A DNA stretch of 11,502 nucleotides, from contig NZ_CAKQFJ010000043.1 in NCBI RefSeq assembly GCF_934230905.1, positions 1-11,502 on the forward strand, given 5' to 3'. Positions 7,721 through 11,502 of this stretch are shown one piece after another; position 1 is the first letter of the stretch; each line of letters opens with the position of its first letter. Source of the DNA: an uncultured Veillonella sp. GTDB taxonomy: Bacteria; Bacillota; Negativicutes; Veillonellales; Veillonellaceae. The notes beneath the pieces were generated by a model that had not been told where the DNA came from, searched no databases, and worked only from the letters and a program-made list of their open reading frames with translations. The position numbers and the translations under genes were made by a program.

Positions 7721-8095
7721 ATGAAGTTTTCGTTTGCTCATAATAATATAAATGTTAAAGATCTTGATAAGAGTTTAGCATTCTATAAAGAGGCCTTGTT
7801 ACTTGAAGAGTCTCGCCGTTTGGAGGACCCAAGTGGTGCGTTTACACTTGTATATTTAAAAAGTCCATATACTGCACATGAGTTAGAACTTACATGGTTA
7901 CGTGATTGGGATCGCCCTTATAATTTAGGGGACAATGAATTCCATTTGGCATTCTATGTAGATGACTACGAAGGCGCACTAAAAAAACATAAAGAGATGG
8001 GCGTTGTTGCCTATGAAAATTCTGATATGGGAATCTATTTCATTGCTGATCCAGATGGATATTGGACTGAAATCATTCCAACGGGTAAATATTAA
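7721..8095 (+). CDS. gloA: VOC-family protein, glyoxalase I-like (lactoylglutathione lyase)
   Basis: A 124-residue single-chain VOC protein, about the size of bacterial glyoxalase I, which isomerises the methylglyoxal-thiol adduct toward lactate. Two beta-alpha-beta-beta-beta modules are apparent. The four metal ligands expected from GloA align: H7, E56 (in ELELTW), H75 (in FHLAF) and E117 (in DPDGYWTEII). The segment from ELELTW to FHLAF matches GloA in spacing, and YNLG corresponds to its YELG. This makes methylglyoxal detoxification the likely role; the thiol cofactor (glutathione or another) cannot be told from sequence. A very strong RBS AAAGGAGGT (7709-7717) precedes ATG. The stop overlaps the next gene's start as TAATG. 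Other VOC enzymes remain possible. Confidence 0.82.
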   Translation: MKFSFAHNNINVKDLDKSLAFYKEALLLEESRRLEDPSGAFTLVYLKSPYTAHELELTWLRDWDRPYNLGDNEFHLAFYVDDYEGALKKHKEMGVVAYENSDMGIYFIADPDGYWTEIIPTGKY

Positions 8096-8802
8096 TGGAA
8101 TATATGTTAACTCGTTTAGAGTGGTTAGTTGGCCCAGATAAAATCCAAGCATTAAAGGATACATCCATCGCGCTCTTTGGTGTTGGTGGTGTTGGTGGTG
8201 GTGCTCTTGAAGCGCTAGTGCGTGCTGGTGTGGGGCGCATCGTTATTATTGACGGTGATTCCATTGCACCTAGTAATTTAAATCGTCAAATGATTACAAC
8301 GCACGATACTATTGGAAAACGTAAGGTTGAGGTGGCAAAGGCAAGAGCTCTTTCCATTAATCCTGATGTAATGATAGAAACTTACGACATTATGTATACA
8401 GAGGAGACCTATCCAGGATTTATCCAAAGTTTGAATGTTGATTATGTAATTGATGCTATTGATATGGTAACGGCAAAACTCAATATTATTGAGGTTTGTC
8501 AACGTGAAAGCATTCCTGTTATTTCTTGTATGGGCGGTGGTAATCGCTTTTACCCAGAAAAACTTATGATTGCAGATATCAATAAGTCTCATACATGCCC
8601 GTTAGCACGCGTTATGCGGCGGGAACTCAAGAAACGGGGCATTAAAAAACAATTAGTTTTATTTTCTACAGAAAAACCGACAAAACCACAGTTTCGTGGC
8701 GAAGCAACAAGCCCAGGAACTTGTAGTTTTGTGCCACCAGTGGCAGGTTTTATATTAGCAGCTCACGTGCTGCGTACAATTTTGGAGGTACCTGAACAAT
8801 GA
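8095..8802 (+). CDS. tcdA: ThiF/E1-like enzyme, TcdA family (tRNA t6A dehydratase)
   Basis: A 235-residue E1-like ATP-dependent enzyme. TcdA (YgdL/CsdL) cyclises t6A at position 37 of tRNAs reading ANN codons to ct6A. Visible: dinucleotide-type loop GVGGVG (29-34), acidic strand end IIDGD (D53, D55), the NxNRQ motif (61-65) typical of ThiF/MoeB enzymes, and VIDAID (118-123). The stretches VIDAID to SIPVIS and LFSTEKP parallel E. coli TcdA, which is somewhat longer (268 residues). No CxxC zinc pairs of ThiF/MoeB are seen, which also favours TcdA. ATG 8095 shares its A with the upstream TAA; ATG 8104 in frame is an alternative start. The RBS is weak, so coupling to the VOC gene is likely. Confidence 0.85.
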   Translation: MEYMLTRLEWLVGPDKIQALKDTSIALFGVGGVGGGALEALVRAGVGRIVIIDGDSIAPSNLNRQMITTHDTIGKRKVEVAKARALSINPDVMIETYDIMYTEETYPGFIQSLNVDYVIDAIDMVTAKLNIIEVCQRESIPVISCMGGGNRFYPEKLMIADINKSHTCPLARVMRRELKKRGIKKQLVLFSTEKPTKPQFRGEATSPGTCSFVPPVAGFILAAHVLRTILEVPEQ

Positions 8803-9233
8803 AAAAAGCAAAAATCCATATGGCTGACGGCGGCGATATTGTAATTGAATTATTTGATAAAGAAGCGCCTGGCACAGTACAAAATTTTATTGACTTAATT
8901 AACAAAGGTTTTTACAATGGCCTTCGTTTTCATCGTGTTATTCCTGGGTTTGTAGCGCAAGGTGGTTGTCCTAATGGCAATGGTACAGGCGGTCCTGGTT
9001 ATACCATTAAAGACGAGTTGATTGGTAATCCGCATAAACATGAACGTGGGGCATTGTCTATGGCTCACCGTGGCCCTAACACAGGTGGTAGTCAATTCTT
9101 TATTGTATATGAACCACAACCTCATTTGGATGGTGTTCATACTGTATTTGGTAAAGTAATTGAAGGTATGGATGTAGTTGATGGTATCCATCAAGGTGCT
9201 ATCATGGAAACTGTGGAAGTAATCGAAGGTTAA
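8799..9233 (+). CDS. ppiB: Cyclophilin-type peptidyl-prolyl cis-trans isomerase
   Basis: A 144-residue minimal cyclophilin that speeds cis-trans isomerisation of prolyl bonds in protein folding. There is no signal peptide, so it is cytoplasmic like PpiB. Active-site residues by comparison with human CypA: R46 and F51 (FHRVIPGF), Q54, M88, Q99 and F101 (SQFFIVY), and H114 (DGVHTVFG). The position of CypA W121 is H109, a common bacterial change linked to weak cyclosporin binding. ATG 8799 overlaps the tcdA stop as ATGA, with GGAGG (8784-8788) ten bases before, so it is translationally coupled to tcdA. Confidence 0.95.
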   Translation: MKKAKIHMADGGDIVIELFDKEAPGTVQNFIDLINKGFYNGLRFHRVIPGFVAQGGCPNGNGTGGPGYTIKDELIGNPHKHERGALSMAHRGPNTGGSQFFIVYEPQPHLDGVHTVFGKVIEGMDVVDGIHQGAIMETVEVIEG

Positions 9234-9237
9234 TCTT

Positions 9238-9864
9238 ATGAATGATGTATCTATTAAACATCCGGAATGGCTATATATCGATGTAAACGGTGAAACGTCA
9301 CATGGTTACGATCAAGAATGGTTTGATGATGAGTGGCAAAGATTATCTGGCTGCGGACCTACTACGGCGACACAGGTGTTGAGCTATTCGGAATTTCGAG
9401 ATGGACTACTAGATGTGTCTACTGCAGCTGATTATACATTGGCATTAGAACGCATGAATGTTGTATGGAATTATGTGAAGCCTCGTTTTGGCGGTGGTGT
9501 ATATAAAACGCAATGGATGGAACGTGGCTTAAGTCGCTTATTTGAGGATAAAATATTGCCTTATGAAGTGCATATGCTTAATGTGTCACCATTTTCAGCA
9601 TCTCGCGTAGAAATTGATGCGGCTGCTCAATTTATTCATGCTGCCTTAAGTTATGATGTTCCTGTAGCATTTCTCAATCGTCATAAAGGGAAGGAAAAAG
9701 CCCTGTATACATGGCATTGGGTGCCCATCTATAAGTTATTTATAGATGGTGATGACATTCGCTGTGGTATCTTTGATGAAGGTGAAATTCGTGATTTTTC
9801 ATTAGTTCATTGGTTGCAAGATACCATACTGGGTGGCGGATTCTGTTATATAACTAAGAAATAA
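9238..9864 (+). CDS. Uncharacterised protein with a C39/papain-like cysteine motif
   Basis: A 208-residue protein whose family I cannot name. The segment LSGCGPTTATQVL (37-49) looks like the catalytic-cysteine helix of C39-like or papain-fold peptidases (C39). YTWHWVPIY (158-166) supplies a candidate histidine (H160), and IFDEG (178-182) a candidate acid (D180), in the usual Cys-His-Asp order with plausible spacing. No signal peptide, transmembrane segment or ABC-transporter domain is visible, so it appears cytoplasmic and unlike bacteriocin-exporter C39 domains. The protein is rich in Trp. ATG 9238 lies four bases after the cyclophilin stop, with GAAGGT (9225-9230) as RBS, so it is probably last in the VOC-tcdA-ppiB operon. 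Substrate and activity are unknown; a non-peptidase papain-fold enzyme is also possible. Confidence 0.8.
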   Translation: MNDVSIKHPEWLYIDVNGETSHGYDQEWFDDEWQRLSGCGPTTATQVLSYSEFRDGLLDVSTAADYTLALERMNVVWNYVKPRFGGGVYKTQWMERGLSRLFEDKILPYEVHMLNVSPFSASRVEIDAAAQFIHAALSYDVPVAFLNRHKGKEKALYTWHWVPIYKLFIDGDDIRCGIFDEGEIRDFSLVHWLQDTILGGGFCYITKK

Positions 9865-9877
9865 TATTAATATTAGG

Positions 9878-9903
9878 AGGGCGATGGTGAAAGCTATCGC
9901 TCT
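9878..9903 (+). promoter_or_regulatory. Hairpin in the speE leader
   Basis: AGGGCGATGG (9878-9887) can pair with CTATCGCTCT (9894-9903) around loop TGAAAG: ten pairs including two G-U. It overlaps the end of an upstream Shine-Dalgarno AGGAGG (9875-9880) and the mini-ORF start codon. The real speE RBS, AGGAGG (9912-9917), stays outside the stem. No T-run follows, so it is not a terminator. A role in translation control or mRNA stability is inference. Confidence 0.45.
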
Positions 9904-9913
9904 ATCTATATAG
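9884..9913 (+). CDS. Possible 9-residue leader peptide upstream of speE
   Basis: ATG 9884 opens a mini-ORF, MVKAIALSI, ending at TAG (9911-9913), whose stop lies inside the sequence TAGGAGG that forms the speE RBS. An AGGAGG (9875-9880) precedes it: three bases before ATG (too close) but six before the in-frame GTG 9887 (ideal). A ribosome ending here would sit on the speE RBS, so coupling or occlusion is conceivable. Such short ORFs also occur by chance, and the two RBS-like sites may be a decayed duplication. Speculative. Confidence 0.25.
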   Translation: MVKAIALSI

Positions 9914-9922
9914 GAGGCTATT

Positions 9923-10762
9923 ATGAGTCAATGGATAACGGAAGAACAAACTCCTCATTTGCGTCTCAGTGCTGAAGCAGAAGAGGTACTTTATTCTGGT
10001 GAATCTGAATTTCAAAAAATTGAAGTATTTAAGTCTAAAGAATATGGCATGATGCTTGCATTAGATGGTGTATTTCAAACGTCTGAACGGGAGGAGTTTA
10101 TCTATCATGAAATGATTGCTCATGTACCATTGTTTTTACATCCAAATCCAGAACGGGTATTGATTATCGGCGGCGGTGATGGCGGTGTAGCTAGAGAATG
10201 CGTACGCCATGATTGCGTTAAAGAAGTTACCATGGTTGAGATTGATGGTAAAGTTGTAGAATTAGCAAAACAATATTTACCTACTATTTCTAAGGCTATG
10301 ATTGAAAACAATCCTAAGCTGACAGTAAAGATTGGTGACGGAATTGGCTTTATGGCAGAGGCCGAAGATTACTATGACGTTATTATTGTTGATTGCTCAG
10401 ATCCGATTGGCCCTGGCGAAGGATTATTTACGGAAGAATTTTATAAGAATACTCTGAAAGCACTTAAATCTGATGGCTTGTTTGTGCAACAAACTGAATC
10501 ACCTATGCTTCATCAACCTCTAGTAAAGAAAGTGTTTGGTTATGTAAATAATCATTTTCCGATTGCTCGTTTATATACGGCATATATTCCAATCTATCCA
10601 GCAGGTATGCATTGCTTTACGATTGGATCAAAAAAATATGATCCTTTAACATGGTCGCCAAACCGCGAACAAAACTTTGAAACTAAATACTATAACAAGG
10701 ATATTCAAAAGGCTGCATTTGCATTACCAAATTTTGTAAAAAACTATTTGCCAAATAAATAA
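9923..10762 (+). CDS. speE: Spermidine synthase (polyamine aminopropyltransferase)
   Basis: A 279-residue cytoplasmic enzyme that transfers the aminopropyl group of decarboxylated S-adenosylmethionine to putrescine, giving spermidine. The N-terminal beta domain (about 1-55) has the substrate-gate region followed by YHEM (61-64). The Rossmann core has GGGDGG (83-88), the acidic VEID (E106, D108), GDG (D139) and the catalytic VDCSDP (D157, D160), then PIGPGE. Length and all motifs are typical. Strong RBS AGGAGG (9912-9917) lies five bases before ATG 9923. The 58-bp gap to the upstream gene holds a hairpin and possible mini-ORF. speD, which makes the aminopropyl donor, is not in this window. A clear terminator follows. 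Confidence 0.95.
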   Translation: MSQWITEEQTPHLRLSAEAEEVLYSGESEFQKIEVFKSKEYGMMLALDGVFQTSEREEFIYHEMIAHVPLFLHPNPERVLIIGGGDGGVARECVRHDCVKEVTMVEIDGKVVELAKQYLPTISKAMIENNPKLTVKIGDGIGFMAEAEDYYDVIIVDCSDPIGPGEGLFTEEFYKNTLKALKSDGLFVQQTESPMLHQPLVKKVFGYVNNHFPIARLYTAYIPIYPAGMHCFTIGSKKYDPLTWSPNREQNFETKYYNKDIQKAAFALPNFVKNYLPNK

Positions 10763-10778
10763 TTTATATGTATAATAG

Positions 10779-10826
10779 GGAAGCACCATTCGTTAAGAAA
10801 TATTTTAACGGTGGTACTTCCTTTTT
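10779..10826 (+). terminator. Rho-independent terminator after speE
   Basis: GGAAG (10779-10783) pairs with CTTCC (10817-10821); ACCA (10785-10788) with TGGT (10812-10815), which also allows a T-G pair at 10789/10811; and CGTTAA (10791-10796) with TTAACG (10805-10810). One mismatch (10784/10816) and one bulged base (10790) interrupt the stem. Five Ts (10822-10826) follow. It ends the speE transcript and isolates the tRNA operon. Confidence 0.88.
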
Positions 10827-10910
10827 ATTAGGATGTGAAAGGGTTTTATAGTAGAAGTATACAACGTACTGATTTCGAAACTGAAAGTTAAATGAAGTTG
10901 GAAAAAGTTG

Positions 10911-10939
10911 TTGACACAAACTTCTAAAACAGATATAAT
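10911..10939 (+). promoter_or_regulatory. Consensus promoter of the tRNA operon
   Basis: TTGACA (10911-10916), a 17-bp spacer and TATAAT (10934-10939): both hexamers match the vegetative sigma consensus exactly. Transcription should start near 10946, about 35 bases before tRNA-His. The bases around the -35 box (10899-10916) match 15 of 18 positions at the rRNA promoter (11352-11369). Confidence 0.92.
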
Positions 10940-10950
10940 TCTCTTTGTTA

Positions 10951-10967
10951 CGAAGACAAGGTCTTCG
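10951..10967 (+). other. Leader hairpin at the 5' end of the tRNA transcript
   Basis: CGAAGAC (10951-10957) is the exact complement of GTCTTCG (10961-10967) with a three-base AAG loop. It starts a few bases after the predicted transcription start and ends 13 bases before tRNA-His. It may protect the precursor or position a processing nuclease; the function is inferred. Confidence 0.6.
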
Positions 10968-10980
10968 ATACCTACAAGGT

Positions 10981-11057
10981 GGTGGGTATGGTGAAGCGGT
11001 TAACACGGCGGATTGTGGCTCCGTTACGCGTGGGTTCGATCCCCACTACTCACCCCA
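10981..11057 (+). tRNA. tRNA-His (anticodon GTG)
   Basis: The full cloverleaf can be drawn. Acceptor GTGGGTA (10982-10988) pairs with TACTCAC (11047-11053), with one G-U. The anticodon stem 11008-11012/11020-11024 carries GTG at 11015-11017. The T arm is GTGGG/CCCAC around TTCGATC. The extra G-1 (10981) opposite C73 (11054), the identity mark of tRNA-His, is encoded. CCA is encoded at 11055-11057. Confidence 0.97.
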
Positions 11058-11081
11058 TAACCTACACATCGTAATCATTGT

Positions 11082-11156
11082 AGGGGTGTCGCCAAGTGGT
11101 AAGGCAACGGACTTTGACTCCGTTATGCGCTGGTTCGATCCCAGCCACCCCTGCCA
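11082..11156 (+). tRNA. tRNA-Gln (anticodon TTG)
   Basis: Acceptor AGGGGTG (11082-11088) pairs fully with CACCCCT (11146-11152), followed by discriminator G and encoded CCA (11154-11156). The anticodon stem 11107-11111/11119-11123 presents TTG at 11114-11116. The T arm is GCTGG/CCAGC around TTCGATC. A 24-base spacer separates it from tRNA-His. Confidence 0.97.
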
Positions 11157-11160
11157 ACAT

Positions 11161-11236
11161 GGTTCATTAGCTCAGTTGGTAGAGCACCTGACTTTTAATC
11201 AGGGTGTCCCGCGTTCGAGTCGCGGATGAGCCACCA
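11161..11236 (+). tRNA. tRNA-Lys (anticodon TTT)
   Basis: Acceptor GGTTCAT (11161-11167) pairs with ATGAGCC (11226-11232) with one T-G pair; discriminator A and encoded CCA (11234-11236) follow. The anticodon stem CCTGA/TCAGG presents TTT at 11194-11196. The T arm is CCGCG/CGCGG. Only four bases separate it from tRNA-Gln. Its A37 (11197) is a site where t6A, and ct6A through TcdA, is expected. Confidence 0.97.
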
Positions 11237-11239
11237 AAT

Positions 11240-11270
11240 AAAACTCACAAACGAAAGTTTGTGAGTTTTC
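11240..11270 (+). terminator. Terminator of the tRNA operon
   Basis: A perfect 13-bp stem, AAAACTCACAAAC (11240-11252) with GTTTGTGAGTTTT (11257-11269), closed by a GAAA tetraloop. The T-run is short: four Ts, all within the paired 3' arm, then CTAT. It lies directly after tRNA-Lys, so it should end or trim the tRNA transcript; some read-through into the rRNA operon is possible. Confidence 0.82.
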
Positions 11271-11331
11271 TATCTCTAATGTTAGAGAGTTTGGTTATGA
11301 TGGAAAAGTATATTGTGGTAACACAAGTTGT

Positions 11332-11392
11332 CAAATTTAAAATAAAACTTCTTGAAAAAGTAGTTGACGTTTTATGAGATGACTGATATACT
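11332..11392 (+). promoter_or_regulatory. rRNA operon promoter with A/T-rich upstream element
   Basis: TTGACG (11364-11369), a 17-bp spacer and TATACT (11387-11392) with an extended TGa (11384-11386). The preceding 11332-11360 is almost all A/T with short A-tracts, like an UP element contacted by RNA polymerase alpha subunits. Transcription should begin near 11399. Position before a boxA-bearing leader identifies it as an rRNA promoter. Additional rRNA promoters may lie elsewhere. Confidence 0.85.
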
Positions 11393-11429
11393 TTAACAAG
11401 TCGTTAGGGTGCTAGAAATCCTAATGTAC

Positions 11430-11444
11430 AGATCTTTGAAAACT
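11430..11444 (+). promoter_or_regulatory. boxA-like antitermination element
   Basis: TCTTTGAAAACT (11433-11444) matches the boxA-type sequence found in Firmicutes rRNA leaders, where NusB/NusE (S10) load to prevent premature termination of the untranslated rRNA transcript. The match is from memory of the Bacillus leader. Confidence 0.7.
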
Positions 11445-11460
11445 GAACAATGATAGGTAA

Positions 11461-11476
11461 TCAATCATATGATTGA
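11461..11476. repeat. 16-bp perfect palindrome in the rRNA leader
   Basis: TCAATCATATGATTGA is its own reverse complement, with no loop, and a second CATATG follows at 11478-11483. As RNA it could form part of the long processing stem around 16S or dimerise; as DNA it could bind a protein. Function unknown. Confidence 0.5.
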
Positions 11477-11502
11477 ACATATGCCAGAGTGCGGGTTTTG
11501 AC

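Larger units (their letters stand above)
11399..11502 (+). other. 5' leader of the rRNA precursor (before 16S rRNA)
   Basis: From the predicted start site to the window edge there is no ORF. The leader contains a hairpin (CGTTAGGG 11402-11409 with TCCTAATG 11419-11426), a boxA-like element (11430-11444) and a 16-bp palindrome (11461-11476). Mature 16S rRNA, which begins with an AGAGTTTGATC-like sequence, is not reached; 16S is expected shortly beyond 11502. Confidence 0.75.

Noticed and set aside
9878..9903. Hairpin before speE as a terminator of the upstream operon
   Set aside because: No T-run follows the stem and it contains G-U pairs; it does not look like an intrinsic terminator.
10835..10891. 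18-codon GTG-initiated ORF between the speE terminator and tRNA promoter
   Set aside because: It has no RBS at workable spacing, no promoter between the terminator and it, and no recognisable sequence.
10945..11229. 94-codon + strand ORF across the tRNA genes
   Set aside because: It is a translation through three tRNA genes whose cloverleaves are unambiguous.
11297..11377. 26-codon ORF (ATGATG...) between the tRNA terminator and rRNA promoter
   Set aside because: It has no good RBS and no promoter of its own, and it runs through the A/T-rich upstream element and -35 box of the rRNA promoter. Low-complexity Lys/Val/Ile content fits chance.
1..11502. Mobile element, prophage, CRISPR or defence system
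   Set aside because: No transposase, integrase, cas gene, direct-repeat array or target-site duplication was seen. SbcCD is a general repair nuclease here, not part of a defence island.

Overview
The window is about 11.5 kb of ordinary, moderately AT-rich bacterial chromosome. Every gene lies on the + strand and reads toward an rRNA operon whose leader begins at the right edge. Strong AGGAGG-type ribosome binding sites, a PerR-type regulator, a Firmicutes-style rRNA leader (boxA-like TCTTTGAAAACT) and the gene content point to a Firmicute. From memory of such gene sets I favour the Negativicutes, possibly Veillonella. That is inference and was not checked against a database.

Layout. 1-1833: a DEAD-box RNA helicase with an Arg/Asp-rich tail, a small 5' hairpin in front of its RBS, and a clear terminator. 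1835-2392: a PerR-type peroxide/metal regulator with its own promoter, a Per-box-like operator at the predicted start site, and a strong terminator. 2421-7641: three DNA repair genes, endonuclease IV (nfo) followed by the SbcCD nuclease pair (sbcD, sbcC; sbcC starts directly after the sbcD stop). 7721-9864: a tightly packed four-gene group of glyoxalase I-like VOC protein, TcdA/ThiF-like E1 enzyme, cytoplasmic cyclophilin and an unrecognised protein with a cysteine-peptidase-like CGPT motif; two junctions overlap (TAATG, ATGA). 9875-10826: spermidine synthase (speE) behind an unusual leader holding a second Shine-Dalgarno, a hairpin and a possible 9-codon mini-ORF, and followed by a terminator. 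10911-11270: a tRNA operon (His-Gln-Lys) with a consensus sigma-70-type promoter, a leader hairpin and a tetraloop terminator. 11332-11502: the rRNA promoter and leader; the window ends before mature 16S rRNA.

How the genes fit together. perR, nfo and sbcCD form a plausible oxidative-stress and DNA-repair neighbourhood, but a terminator separates perR from nfo and only the perR operator is visible, so shared control is unproven. The helicase, TcdA, cyclophilin, tRNAs and rRNA are growth and translation housekeeping. The tRNA and rRNA promoters share an 18-bp element around the -35 box, suggesting joint control of stable RNA synthesis.

I found no mobile element, CRISPR array, prophage or obvious undescribed multi-gene system. 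The most interesting items are regulatory: the speE leader, the perR operator, the shared stable-RNA promoter element, and the CGPT protein next to the cyclophilin.
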